A DNA stretch of 64,000 nt, taken from NCBI GenBank assembly GCA_022266195.1, contig WHVY01000002.1:15267001-15331000 (forward strand), in the 5' to 3' direction. The DNA comes from Tetranychus cinnabarinus. Its lineage: Eukaryota > Arthropoda > Arachnida > Trombidiformes > Tetranychidae. The notes under the pieces are model-generated. The model had not been told where the DNA came from. It did not search any database and was given only the letters and a program-made list of their open reading frames with translations. Each line of letters opens with the position of its first letter. Position 1 is the first letter of the stretch. A program made the position numbers and the translations under genes. This document shows, one piece after another, positions 1-12,290 of this stretch.

Positions 1-2740
1 GTTGCCCTCATTTATCCGAATAAAAAAAGGTTGAATAATGAATGACCACTAAATGAATGGCAATGAATATTATATCATCTTTTAACCTCCCAGCAAAAGA
101 AGAGAAAAGAGTCAAAACTCGATTCCAATTAAAGAGTAAAATAAGATGAAAAATGAAATGATCCATAGAACCTTAAAGTTTCCGGTTAAACTTTTCTTGT
201 GTCCACCTCATCTGGTTCAATCATGATCCTGGAATGATGAGTAATGAAGGGAGGTGGAAAAAGTCCAAGAATAGAGAAGCACGGAAAATCTTTACAATTA
301 TTTCATTATTAGTTGTCGCTCATTTTGTTCAGTAGATTCATTTCAAATAAATCATTTTAAATGAAAAAAAGACGACAGAGAAGAAAGTTGAAAGAAAGAG
401 GCAAAAAATGAAAAAAAGGGAAACTTGGAAAGTGACAAGTCGCAAGACCAAAGACCAATGATAAACCAATAACCTTTGACATGGACTCTCATCCATCAGA
501 CGCAACATAAATCCCAGTCAAAAAGCAGTCCAAGCGAAAAGAGTGAAAGGTCCAGGAAAGAGAAGCAAAAGTGATCTGAAAAAAAACAGTTTCTTATTAT
601 CTTCAATTAAAAATGTATCGAAGAGAAAAGGCAAAAAGTCGCAGAAAAAAAAGTATCTCATGTTAATGACGGCAACAACACTAATGATGAAAGATGAAGC
701 TAAACATTAATTCAGAGATAACTTTACAATCTCACGCATCTTCATCATCATCAACCTCCAACATGATCATTACCATCCTTATGCAAGTTTTGGTCATTTC
801 TAAAAAAACTCGAAACTCGAAAGTTAGACAAACATCCTCCTCGATTATGATCGCCTAAAGGAAGTATCATTATTGTCATTATCGTTATGATTATACTGAA
901 AAGCCATTAACCATCATTATTGGAAAGTGTGGATGAGAGACGAAGAGAAAAGAAGAGAAACGCGAAAAGTTGAAAAAAATAGTAAACCAAGATTGTATCT
1001 AATGTTTAACCATGATTTAAGTTAATGAACATGATAACACTTTTAATGGTCAACAATTTGACAGATTGGTAAAGATCAAAGTTAGGTGATGTTAAATGAT
1101 GACCAAAAAGTGATGCGAATCATGATAATTTTGTTTCTTTTTTTCCCTCAACTTTGTCTTTTTTTTGCCTTCTTTCCTCTTTTCCAGGTCAAACGCAAAA
1201 AGTTTTGCCATTCAAAATGTTACCTCAATTGTCAATGAAGTTTAAACTCATTTTGATTTCTATGCATTTATATATATTATTATTACTATTATTATCATGA
1301 AAAGTTTATTATCATAAAAAAGGAAAGGATTATTTTATATATTATTTTGCAACATTATCATTATTATTATTTTTTTATTATTATGAGTTTTAAATCTCAT
1401 TCCTTGTTCCCTTCCCTTCCAAATGCTGTCAGTTTAAGGAGGAGTTGAGAGTCTGTATATTATTATAATAATAATGGTAATAACAATAATGAAGAAAGAG
1501 AACAAAAAAAAGTGATTTCAACGTTTCTCTTTCTGTTACTTTTGTTGGATGAGATTCAGCTTATTTATCTTATGCTGACATTAATTTCCATATAAATTTA
1601 AAGTGAGTTTTGTTCAGATGAAAATGGAAATGAGATGGAAATAATCATCAACATGGTAAAAACAAGATTGAACAACAAGAACAAGATGAGAAACGAGTTT
1701 TGAAACTAAGTGATAATAACTGAAGAAGGGAAAGAAAAGATGAAAAAAAGGTTGAAACAAAAGGGAAAAGTGAAATGATTTGAGAAAATTCAACATCGAA
1801 AAGGTAAGAACAGGAGGAAAATGGAAAAGAATGTTCATTTGAATTAGTAAAAGAATAAAGGTAAAGATGACAAAGTTGAAGATGAAGAAGATAAACTAAT
1901 CTTTAAGGTGATGTTTCATTTCCATCAATTACATTATACATTAGAAGAGAAAAAGTTTTTTTCTTTTCTTTTTCTTGCCTGTTTGTCATTCAAATGGAAA
2001 TGAAACTCATGATGATAATGATGGGAATGAAGAGACTTGAAAAGTACGAAAACAAAAGTCTCGAAAATAAACAAAAATAAATGAATATAAGATTGAAGTT
2101 GAAAGTAAACAAAACAAACAAGTGATTATTTCTTGTGCTTTCAATTTTATGATAAACTTCAATCAATAGAAGAGCAACATTTTTTAAAATGAATAAACTT
2201 TCTTTCAGTTTGTTTTCCATGCGAATTTCAGGTTCAAATTGAATTTGCAATCTCATCATCCTCATCTTCTCCATTATCCTTTTCCCTTTTCGTGTTTTTT
2301 TCAACTTTTGACCAACATGGTCACTAATCATTGGTAAATATAATATAAATCTCTTTCATAAATTGAAATTGGAAGCCATGCTTGTTCATCATCTTCTTTT
2401 TTCTCCCTTTTTTTGCTTCTCTTCTTCATCAGTTTTTTTTCTTCTCTAAAAAAGATTCTAAAGGAAGATGAGGATGAAAAAGAGAAGAAAATAAGTTGAT
2501 ATAAACCTGAAACGAATTTCAAATGAGAATAAATATCTTTACCTCTTCCAATTCCTTGATTGGTTATGACTTATTCTCTATTCCTCCTTATTTTACTTTT
2601 TCCCCTCGACTTTTTTCCCTTTATCATCATTTTATTCTTGAAATGTTCTTGTTCGTCCAGAAGCATCATGGCAGAAAGTTGAGTTCTCTTTCCATTTGCT
2701 TCTTCATTGTCAGGCAAAAAGGTAAATATCGATTTCAACT
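1..2740. other. Low-complexity intergenic stretch
   Basis: No convincing gene is seen. The forward strand is strongly purine-rich (gaaaag, gatgaag) for the first 1.1 kb and again at 1610-1900 and 2460-2490, with pyrimidine-rich patches at 1130-1190 and 2390-2440. Open frames here translate to F/S/L/I- or K/E-rich low-complexity strings, as expected from such tracts. No tRNA or rRNA was recognised. Confidence 0.6.
1264..1386. repeat. ATT/TTA microsatellite cluster
   Basis: Two interrupted TTA/ATT runs (about 1268-1300 and 1352-1386) flank a TA-rich stretch. They are simple sequence with no coding content. Confidence 0.7.
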
Positions 2741-4720
2741 GTTATTATGAATTGAAGCAACCAAACTAGAAAAATATACATTTTTCTCATCTTTTTACTC
2801 TTATCTGTGCATTTCATTGATGCTCATTTTAAGTACAAAAACAAAAAGATCAGTCAAGTTCAATGAATTCCGTTTTTCTTCTCACTTCCATTCTTAATGC
2901 AATTATATTCCATTGTCCTTCATCCAACTAACCATTTGCCTGTAATTATTTTTGATGAAACCCTTGAGGCTCAAAAAGATGAAATTATAATCGAAAGAAG
3001 AAAATTTAATTCCTTTCACTTTTCATTCAATTGTTTAAAACTTTAGTTTGATGCAGTGATAATAAAAGTACAAAGGTATCATTAGTTTGACCAACAATCA
3101 AATGAACTTGCATTTGATTAAATCAAGCAGAAATTTTCTAGAAAAATGTAGAGAAAAGAGAATAAAAAGTAAAATGATGGAAATGATGAGCATGAAAATG
3201 CTATGAAAATGACCATAAGAATAACCATGAGAATGAGAATAAAATAAAGACTAAAAGTGATCAAATTTCCAAATTCAATTCGCATTTTGTTCCATTCTTT
3301 TTTCTTCATTTTATTAATCTGTCATCTTGTTTCCATCCTTCATCACCATCATTCTCATCATCATCTTATTTACCAATGAAACTGACTCAGTTTCTCGTTA
3401 CCATAAACATGATAATTCTTATCATTATCATCATTCATCCTCATTGTCATTATTATCATTATCATTGAACTTGTTTCCATTGAAATGAATCTTTATAACA
3501 GAAGCAAGACACAAAAAAAGAAGAGAGAAAAAATGAAGGAAATTCTGATAAAGAAACATTCTTGTGAAGAAAAAAAAAGAAGTCAAAAGATTCACAATAA
3601 CCTCCCACCTTCATCCCACCAATCATCATCATCATGATGATCATCTTCATTCCCTGTTCTCATCATTCTTATTTCAATATAAATATTCTTATAGTTTCCG
3701 CCATCTTTAAGATTCTTTCTTATTACCTCACAAGTTTATGTAAAGCCAAGTCTAAAGAAGATGAAAATGAAAATAACTTTTTCATGAAATATGATAATCA
3801 AAGGATTGAATTCTGTAGAGTTCATCTTCGTCGACATTTGCATATAAGTTGAACGCAAGCTGATTGGTTAAATTGGTTAATCTAAATATGTTAATCAATA
3901 ACATTAACTTCATCATTATTATAATTCATTGTGATTAACATTTATTTATAATTTGAATAATAATAATAATTTGCTTGATGATTGTTAACCAATAATATTG
4001 TCTCTAAAATAGCTTCATCCTTCATCTTTTATCAACATTAAAAATTTAACCTCTCTGCTAATGGTAGGAATAAAAGATGTGGATGATAATTTCGATAATG
4101 ATGATAATGATGAAGGAGGAGGAATAAAACTGGAGGAGGATGTGAATGGTGAAGGGAGGAGAAAGAGGTAAAGTTAACGGGTTAAATTCGAGTATGATTA
4201 TGTTAATTATGTTAATTTACTTTCATGCTCAATGCAATTATTTTCTCATCATTTTCTATTCCAATTTTCTATCTTTCAACTTTCATCATCATCTTCTTAT
4301 TTCCTTCCTTTTCATCTTCATCTTCAGCCAACACTAATGATACACATTATTATAATTTTTACTTCATTTTCTTATTTTCCATTCTTCTTCTTCTTCTCCT
4401 TCTTCTTCTTCATTCCTTAAATTGTTAACAATTCCTAGTTTTGCATCTTTAAAACAGATAAAATGCATTAAAAAACACTTAAACTTAAATATCTTAATAG
4501 TATTTTTCAATTTTCTTATCATTTCTACTATTATCATCACCATCATCATCATTATCTTTAACCAACCAAGAATATCACTTGAACTTCCAATGAAACTCTT
4601 TACAAACTAATCATAATAATGAATGAAATAATTATAATAATGATTTTAAAATCCCAGTGAAATTTTATAGAAGAATGTTTATAATAATCATGATTCCAAG
4701 ATATTAACATTTGCATGGAA
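2741..4720 (+). repeat. Large inverted repeat IR1, left arm
   Basis: This arm reappears reverse-complemented at 15171-17561. Shared landmarks include the start at gttattatgaattgaagc (2741), the segment around 3634-3852 whose accidental 72-codon frame is identical in both arms, and the end near atttgcatggaaag (about 4720). The arms are nearly identical over most of their length. The right arm is longer because it carries about 430 bp (block C, about 15800-16240) that is absent here around 4045-4100. The first 560 bp also has a third, more diverged copy at 7801-8360. The 3771-4075 part has a further copy at 10651-10955. No gene is recognised inside. Confidence 0.9.
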
Positions 4721-5139
4721 AGTGGAGCAAAATGATAATTTAAAAGAAACTGAATATGAAGCTGTTTTGTTGAGCAAAAAGTTTACATCACTCTGAATGT
4801 AAATACAAACAATTATCATCAATCATAAGCTGATAATTTGAGCAAATAATGAAAAGGCAATAAATAACTTTGATATAAAATTTGAACTTCTTTTGTTGAT
4901 TCAAAGTTGTAAGTAGCTCAGCGTTTTAATTGGATAAAATTGTAACAAGTTTGAATATTCAAATAATGGAATAATTGAATAATATTCAACAAAAAGTGTT
5001 ATTATTATGTGATAAGCAAAGGGAAAATTCGGAGTAAAAGAAACGCCAAATGTATAAATGCATTTACAGTTGTTTTTTAAAATAAATTTAATGTAATAAT
5101 CTAAAAGGTTTTGTTTACTGACAAGATAAGGAGTCTTAT
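4721..5139. other. Spacer between blocks B and A
   Basis: AT-rich sequence without a recognisable gene. Its first 50 bp align loosely with the reverse complement of about 15120-15170. Its last 100 bp (from about 5040) align at perhaps 80% with 13535-13660, so the duplicated blocks extend here but with clear divergence, unlike block A that follows. Confidence 0.5.
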
Positions 5140-5905
5140 TCCTCATCATTATCATCATCAGGGACATTAAAATGGCGTCCATTTTTAAGGATGAAAAAAA
5201 GAGAAAAATTTGGGGAGAAAAAGTTTTCTTTTTCTCTTTTTTCTCAGATGAATTGATGAAGGAAGAGAATGTAAAGAGAATGATAAAGACAAGGCTGGGA
5301 GTGAGTAAGGGAATCCATTTTAGAGTGAGTATTAATGCTTCTCACCAATCGATACTCACTTTCAAATTATATGTTTGAAGAGTTGGAATAAGATAAAATA
5401 AAATATAAACTTTAATGTAGATGCTGCTTTTGTTGTTTGCTGTTGCGCATAACTTGAATTATTTTAATGCATAATAACAAGACTAAAGAAGGTGAACTTT
5501 TTTTTTCTTTTTTTCGCTTTTCTCCCTTTTTTTCGTTCTTTTTCACCCTCTTTCTCCTCTCTCTCCTTCCATCTTTATCCTCATCATTTTCATCATTATT
5601 TTCATCCTCATTTCTCTCACTCATTTTACCTTTCAACCTTCTCACTTGCAGAAAGAGAGTTAAAAAGTTTCTTTTTTTTCTATTCTTTCGCGTTCATTCT
5701 CTTTCCTTTTCCCTCTTTCTCTTCTTTCTTTTTTCGTCTTCTCTTGTTTTCCTCATTTTCTTTTCAATCTTCAATTTTAAAAGTGTCACTCACTTTTAAC
5801 TTACTTTGCCTTTACTTGCATTTTTTCATCATCAACATGATTCCATGTGATTTGAGTTTGCGTTCAACTTGGACTAATGTTTAGACTAACGAAGCATTTT
5901 CATAT
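5140..5905 (+). repeat. Block A, copy 1 (direct)
   Basis: This is one of three copies; the others are 13660-14430 (same orientation, nearly identical) and 12290-12935 (opposite orientation, with internal loss). From about 5166 onwards copies 1 and 2 differ by only a few substitutions and simple-repeat length changes: the CT run after 5550 is short here and expanded at 14067-14089. Upstream of that point identity falls abruptly. The block holds a 68-codon frame (5172-5378) and long pyrimidine tracts at 5500-5780. Confidence 0.9.
5172..5378 (+). CDS. Small ORF repeated in block A (doubtful gene)
   Basis: This 68-codon frame starts ATGGCGTCC in an A-rich context and encodes a lysine-rich, unrecognised peptide starting MASIFKDEKKRKIWG. 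The reverse-strand copy at 12698-12904 encodes the same peptide exactly. In the third copy (from about 13690) the ATG is lost by a G-to-C change and one extra A in the poly-A run shifts the frame. The conservation therefore reflects very recent DNA duplication, not proven selection on protein. GTGAGT sites at about 5300 and 5323 could be splice donors. No family is recognised; a chance frame is the likelier explanation. Confidence 0.15.
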   Translation: MASIFKDEKKRKIWGEKVFFFSFFSDELMKEENVKRMIKTRLGVSKGIHFRVSINASHQSILTFKLYV

Positions 5906-6245
5906 TTTACTTCTCAACGAATGAGAAAGGCGGATTGAAATGGGGAGTTGAAGAGTAAAATTTAATTGGGGATGGAATGATGATCATGATGATGATAATT
6001 CTGATTAAGGTTGAAACAGGGAGGTTTGAATGATGGAAAAGAAGGAGGAGTAAAATTATCAGTGAACAAGAAGAAGATGTAAAAACAACATTGATGAATC
6101 AAGTTGGAGTGAGCAAGTTAGAGAGAGAGGAGAAGATGAAAAGTCTTGAAATTAAGAGAAAAGATGAAAAAGAAGAAGAAGATGAAAATGATGTGGAAGA
6201 GGGTGTAAAATCGAAATAAGGGGATGTAATTTAAGAGATGAATAT
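5905..6245 (+). repeat. Block D, copy 1
   Basis: This is the continuation of block A. It is matched by the reverse complement of 11931-12290 (shared landmark taaaatttaattgggga, and the run of gatgatcatgatgatg). It is purine-rich, with no gene. It ends at a gaatataatt sequence directly abutting the foldback at 6246. Confidence 0.8.
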
Positions 6246-6970
6246 AATTGAGCATCACTGAGTTTCCTTCTGCATCTTGATACTTCTTCTTCTCCTTCAT
6301 CATAATCATCATCATCATCATTCTCTTTTCTCATCACATTTATTCTCTTATCATTTTCCCCTCTCCCTCTTCTTTATCATCATTTAAGATGCTGTTTATT
6401 TTTTAAGATTGTTTATATAGGCTCAAATTTTGATGCACATTAAAACAACTTTTTTGCTTAAATTCATCGTCATTTACATTTTCATTTGTTCCTTCTTATA
6501 GAAGTGTCCCTTTTGAAATTGCTATTTTTCGAGTAAAATTTTTCGCTCTTACATCTCAAATGTTGAACCAATTAATTGAAATTAATTATGCTCAATGAAC
6601 TTGATTAATTTTTGACTAAATTTACATTTATCATCATTCAAGTTTTTCCTCTTTTTTCCACTTGGATGGATCAATTTCAAGTCTTCAGTCAATGTTGATG
6701 TGAAATTTGTAATTTTCATAATGTTTCTATATGGAAATGTAAATGACGATGAATTTAAGCAAAAAAGTTGTTTTAATGTGCATCAAAATTTGAGCCTATA
6801 TAAACAATCTTAAAAAATAAACAGCATCTTAAATGATGATAAAGAAGAGGGAGAGGGGAAAATGATAAGAGAATAAATGTGATGAGAAAAGAGAATGATG
6901 ATGATGATGATTATGATGAAGGAGAAGAAGAAGTATCAAGATGCAGAAGGAAACTCAGTGAGGCTCAATT
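6246..6970. repeat. Near-perfect foldback hairpin, arms ~237 bp
   Basis: Positions 6246-6482 and 6734-6970 are reverse complements with very few mismatches (one is T against G near the outer edge, in gatgctcaat/gaggctcaat). A loop of about 250 bp (6483-6733) separates them. Each arm holds a CTATATAAAC sequence (TATA-like), so the two point outward from the loop on opposite strands. Each arm also holds a GAT/ATC trinucleotide run. The structure would fold as a long hairpin in DNA or RNA. No coding sequence is supported inside it. Confidence 0.93.
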
Positions 6971-7694
6971 TCAGGGTTGGCCTTTTATTATGCAATATTT
7001 CCATGAAACTTTGACTACTGATTAAATTTCAATCTTTTATCCAATTGGGAATGTTGAACCAAGTTACTCTTTGCACCGTTAATCGGTATAAATTTGATTG
7101 CTTTTTCATATCCACATTTTGAAAGGTACGACTTTAATGCTTCAACTTTGACTTTTGTATTTCATTTATTGTTGTGCAAATGACAAAATTCTGGACATGC
7201 ATTTATGATAATTATAAAATGATAATTACTGTTGCAAATTAATTAAATATCGATCAAATTGTTTGAACTTTCCGATTCAATGTATCCAATATTGTATTAC
7301 TCGTGTGTGTGTTTCATAGTGAAATCATGTAATTGCAGTAGAATAGCAGATAATTCGTATCAATTTTTCAATGAAAGTTTAATCAAATTCTATTTCCATC
7401 TCTTTAATCATTTATCGAAATAATATAATTTTTTCAGTAAAGTATCAATCAAAAAACTAAAGAAATCAGTTTGAAAATAATTTAGGATGAATTTGATCTA
7501 TTGAAGAAGATTCTTGGAAATACACTGTCCGGTGAATAAACTATTTCAAGGACCTCTCATCATCTGGTACTCGACGTTCCAATGATTCGTTACTGATTGT
7601 TGACGTCTCAGCTTTTAGCTACTGAGAAAAATACCGTGTTGAATTTTGTTTCTCATCAGTATACAAGTTTCATTAGTTTGACCACCAAATTATA

Positions 7695-8360
7695 TATTTT
7701 AGCTGCGAAAAGATGCTGAGATTTCCTTGATTTACATTGATAAATGACTTTGAACCTGATACATCAGTTGTTCATGACGAATCTGATGTTTGAATGTAAT
7801 ATTATGAATTGAAGCAACCAAACTAGAAAAATATACATTTTTCTCATCTTTTTACTCTTATCTGTGCATTTCATTGATGCTCATTTTAAGTACAAAAACA
7901 AAAAGATCAGTCAAGTTCAATGAATTTATTTTTTCTCCTTACTTCCATTCTTAATGCAATTATATTCCATTGTCCTTCATCCAACTAACCATTTGCCTGT
8001 AATTATTATTGATAAAAAGGCTCAAAAAGATGAAATTATGATAGAAAGAAGAAAATTTAATTCTTTTCACTTTTCATTCGATTGTTTAAAACTTTAGTTT
8101 CCATTCAGTGATAATAAAAGTATAAGAGTGTCATTAGTTTGACCAACAATCAAATGAACTTGCATTTGATTAAATCAAGCAGAAATTTTGTAGAAAAATG
8201 TAGAGAAAAATATAATAAAAAAGTAAAATGATGGAAATGATGAGCATGAAAATGCTATGAAAATGACCATAAGAATAACCATGAGAATGAGAATAAAATA
8301 AAGACTAAAAGTGATCGAATTTCCAAATTCAATTCGCATTTTGTTCCATTCTTTTTGATC
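7695..8360 (+). repeat. Copy 2 of the outer part of IR1
   Basis: From 7801 this matches 2744-3300 in the same orientation. From 7695 it also matches the reverse complement of 17000-17660, including an upstream stretch (agctgcgaaaagatgctgag against agctgcaataagatgctaag) that the 2741 copy lacks. It ends at the shared cattttgttccattctttt. It is more diverged than the two IR1 arms are from each other, with small indels at 8010-8030. Confidence 0.85.
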
Positions 8361-10650
8361 AAAATATCACTCTCTGGAAATTACAATATTGAATATTCAT
8401 AAATGTTTTGTTCCTTCTCACCAACCCGTAAATCTCTGCTGTTCCTTAATCTGTCGAGTAGATTGAACATATGGATAATTAGCTTGGATTATTCACGACT
8501 GGAATTGATGAAATTATTAAATGTTAAATTAATAAATGTTTGCAAAAAAATGATTTCGTTTATGGAGAAGGAAGTCGTATGGACAGTAATAAAACTAAAA
8601 GTTGTGATTATGCTACCAATCTTAAGATAACTGCGAAAACTATCGATTGAAAAAATTTGATAGCACTAATGGACTCAGTTTCGATGCCATTACAAACCCG
8701 CAAAGTCTGAACTCTTCACTCGAATGTTAAAGTTCTATGATAAACTCCTTCGTTGAACACTGTGAACAAGTTATGTTTTAATCCTGAGATTTGCAACTTT
8801 TTATGTTGTTATTCACTGTCAGCTGACATTCAAATTAGGTTAACAGCTGAAAGTTTTTTCTCAAAACTCAATATTTTGCGTCAAACTAATTGTGTTACAA
8901 TTCGATATACCTATTCGTAGAAGGGTAGGTGCGTTTCACTATTTCTACATAGATCATGTTTCATTATCGAATCACGTATCTCTTCCGTAGTTATCAAAAC
9001 TGACTAGAAATAATCTAGTCTGAAAATTGTACTTCAAGGAAATGGCCTTCAAATGTCGATCAAAGGTCAAATAACTACATGACCTTGAATAACAACGAGA
9101 TGAATGTGAATAATTATCAGAAATTAAAGCATAAGGTAATACCTTGTTCATGCCAGTGTTTAAAATGCTAACGCTTGGAGGGTCACAAAATATAATATAA
9201 TAAAACTGTTTTAGCTTTTACTTTCTGTGTAGTACTGCGTTTCAATAATTTGTAATATAAATACTAACATCGAAACTGTTCATCAAGTCCCCGAACCGAC
9301 AGATCTATCGAAAGTTGAAAGACTCTTCTTAAATTGATGAAGTTTCTTAATTAATAACCAAAACTCCGACGCTGAAGACTGGTCAATTTTTAGTAAAGGA
9401 TTGTTTAACCGCAAAATTTGAAAAAATTTTATCGCATGAAAAACACCGGAAACTCATCCTGTAAAGGTTTGTTGTATTAAACTAACCATTGACTTGCTGA
9501 TGCGACTCTTAATTACAAATTATGCGCTTAAACTGAATCAATTTTGTGAAAATTAGTTAACTAAGTTTTGCTTAGAAAATTGCGACAATTAAGTTGGCGA
9601 AAAGGTGATGTTTCGTTATTGTCAACTTTCTTTGATTGTCATTAGATTAGGCTCAATGCTAATGATTAACTTTTTTTAGATACAAGATGTTCAAACGGGT
9701 AGGTCGAAAAGTAAGAGGCTATGTCTTTAGAACGGATTTGTTTATTGGTCTGAAAATTTTATATAAATAGATGAAATTGATTCTACAGGTGCTCAAAATG
9801 CCCTCACCCTTTACAATTAACGCTGTAAGACGATTTTCAAAAACAAAGCTATAAATTTTTGTCAAAACACCGCGTACATTGAGAGAAAGAAGTTGAATAA
9901 GATACACAGAATGAACACGAGTATCATCAGCACCAACAACATGATCATCATCATTAGTTGCCAGCAAAAAGTGATTAGTGATTGCAAGTTGGGCGAAGGC
10001 AAGAGTTGAAAACAATTTTGTTGTTTCTTTCCAATGAATTAAAAGAGTTTTGATATGAAAAAAAAGAAACTGAAAAATAAAATAATAAAGCAAAATAATG
10101 TGAATGATATAGTTTGATAGAAGTAACAATTAGAGTTGAGGCCAAAATGAATTGAAAAGGAACCGCAATTAATGATAATCAGTTGAATGACAAGATGAAC
10201 AAAAAATAATAATGATGATAATAATGAAAGAACAACAATTACAAACAAAAGATATCCAACAATTTCCAAGTGATCAACCAAGCTGATACAACATGGAGAC
10301 AAATTTGAACAAATGTCTTATTCATTGGCAGTAAATGAAGATAATTAACTCACCAGCGGACATCCAACCCGCTAAATCAGTGCCAGTGAAGGTCAAAAGC
10401 AAAAGTCAAGTTAACTCTATTCAGGTGATGAAAGGTGCTCAATCCGGAAACCAATGAAAACAAAAGCATTTACCATTAAAAAGTAGTTTCGAGAAACAAT
10501 TAAAGACGCTTTCAAATGATTAATTTACGTTTCATTGTTACCAGAATGAGGAATCGCATTCAGTGCTGATTCTGGTTCACTGCTGACAAAAACTTTTCCC
10601 TCAAACTCAAAGGTAAAAGATACGGATTCTGCATTTTTCCACCACTCACC
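8361..10650. other. Unique, TE-relic-like interior
   Basis: This stretch has little TCAT simple sequence and a more mixed composition than its neighbours. Open frames are short (75 codons at 8403-8630; 136 codons on the reverse strand at 9719-10129, hydrophobic and unrecognised). A copy of the dispersed AGGTCAAATAAC motif lies at 9064-9090. It could be the decayed coding part of the surrounding element; no catalytic motif is visible. Confidence 0.4.
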
Positions 10651-11200
10651 AAATAACTTTTTCGTGCAAAATGATAATCAAAGGATTGAATTCTGTAGAG
10701 TTCATCTTCGTCGACATTTGCATATAAGTTGAACGCAAGCTGATTGGTTAAATTGGTTAATCTAAATATGTTAATCAATAACATTAACTTCATCATTATT
10801 TTAATTCATTGTGATTAACATTTATTTATAATTTGAATAATAATAATAATTTGCTTGATGATTGTTAACCAATAATATTGTCTCTAAAATAGCTTCATCC
10901 TTCATCTTTTATCAACATTAAAAATTCAACTCTTCAACTAATGGTAGGAATAAAGAATGAAGAAAATATTCATAAATTCTTCAGTATCAGTTCAATATTA
11001 TCCTGCATTTATAATGATGAAAACGCTAAGCATTTCAGTCTCTTAGTCAAACCATCGTTGGTCTTTCAAACTCAAATATCCAATTCTTTCAGAATTACCA
11101 AGCTCTGAACTCTTTTTCATTGGCAAATGGAAAAGAACAGAACTTCTCAAAATACGATATTATGATATAATAGCGAAATAATGATGATAATGTTGATTAT
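10651..11200 (+). repeat. Partial copy of IR1 blocks B and C
   Basis: 10651-10955 matches 3771-4075 directly. 10955-11200 matches the reverse complement of the 15800-16240 insert (shared ggaataaagaatgaagaaaa), but lacks about 200 bp corresponding to about 15880-16085. The right arm of IR1 is therefore the most complete copy and this one is internally deleted. Confidence 0.85.
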
Positions 11201-11930
11201 TGGTATTAAAATCATTTTGTTTCCAAAAAGCTTACAGGTTACAGCTTTTATTGGATCACCTGTGCAAGTTTAGCCTCTTTAGCACTATTAGTTCGTGGAT
11301 TATGATCTCTAACATCGGTACAACAATGACTTGTTTGATTGAGTTTATTTGTGGAAGATTGAAATTAAGATAGATTAGGATTGTGAATCAAAACCTTTCT
11401 CTTTTTTATGATCTAAATTATCAAACGATTAAATAGTTCATTAATGTCAGTCGATTGTGACCATTGTTTTAATATTGTCATCAAGCAAATGCTTGATTAG
11501 TAAAGAAATAAAAGCTCAATAAAAGAATCGTCCAACTCTTATTCACCATAAGTCGTGAATAAACCAAGCAACAATATTGTCATCCAACATAACACCAGAT
11601 ACCATTTATCAATAGAGTTTTTATATCACTTTGAAAACTACGTCAATCAACAATTGAATCAACGCTTCCATCCAGCTAATCTCCAAGGTTGGATATATTT
11701 TCACGGAAAATTATATTTCTATTAACAGATAGTTTTAACAAATCGAAGCGATAATTTATTCTGAGCAATGAGCAACTATCAACATTATAAATTCAGAGCA
11801 ATGGATATAGAAGAAAATCAAATTAATCTCTAGAGTTCATGGCATTAGAATATGTTGATTTATTTTAATATTAAAAGGCTGCTCTTTTCATTCACAATCA
11901 AAGTAAATCAAAAATAAATGGCCAACCCTG

Positions 11931-12290
11931 TATAATCATTCCTTCCATTACATCTCCTTACTTCAATTTTACACCATCTTCATCATCTTCATCATCTTCT
12001 TCCTTCTTCATCTCCTTTCCATATCTTCTCTTAATTTCAACATTTTTCATCTTCTATTTTCATCCCTTATTCTTTTCTGCTCACCCAACTTCATCAATGT
12101 TGTTGTTTTACGTCTTCTTGTTCACTGATAATTTTACTCCTCCTTCTTTTCCACCATTCAAACCTCCTTGTTTCAACTTTAATCAGAATTATCATCATCA
12201 TGATCATCATTCGCTCCCCAATTAAATTTTACTCCTTCAAACTCCTCTTTTCTTTCGCCTTTTCTCATTCGATGTTTCATCAAATGCTTC
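11931..12290 (-). repeat. Block D, copy 2 (inverted)
   Basis: This is the reverse complement of 5905-6245 with moderate divergence. Reading on the reverse strand it leads directly into CAGGGTTGGCC at 11930, whereas the forward copy leads into the foldback. Confidence 0.8.

Larger units (their letters stand above)
6972..11930. mobile_element. Candidate TIR-bounded element (~5 kb), degenerate
   Basis: The segment starts CAGGGTTGGCC at 6972 and ends with the exact reverse complement GGCCAACCCTG at 11930. The match continues to 17 of 18 positions (CAGGGTTGGCC followed by t/a then TTTATT). Ends beginning CAGGG are typical of hAT-type DNA transposons, but no transposase frame survives and no 8-bp target duplication is seen (ctcaattt before, tataatca after). 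Internal composition (for example 8400-9700) differs from the TCAT-rich surroundings. Copies of outer-arm sequence (7695-8360, 10651-11200) lie inside, so the segment is itself a mosaic. Identity as a transposon is inferred from the ends only. Confidence 0.4.

Noticed and set aside
5467..5884. Forward frames of 110-130 codons rich in F, S and L (and their counterpart at 13982-14411)
   Set aside because: They are translations of a long pyrimidine tract, several frames are open at once, and composition is not protein-like.
9719..10129. Longest reverse frame (136 codons)
   Set aside because: It is I/L/F-rich and AT-driven, with no recognisable domain or splice context.
6964..11938. Target-site duplication for the CAGGGTTGGCC-bounded segment
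   Set aside because: The flanking octamers (ctcaattt and tataatca) do not match.
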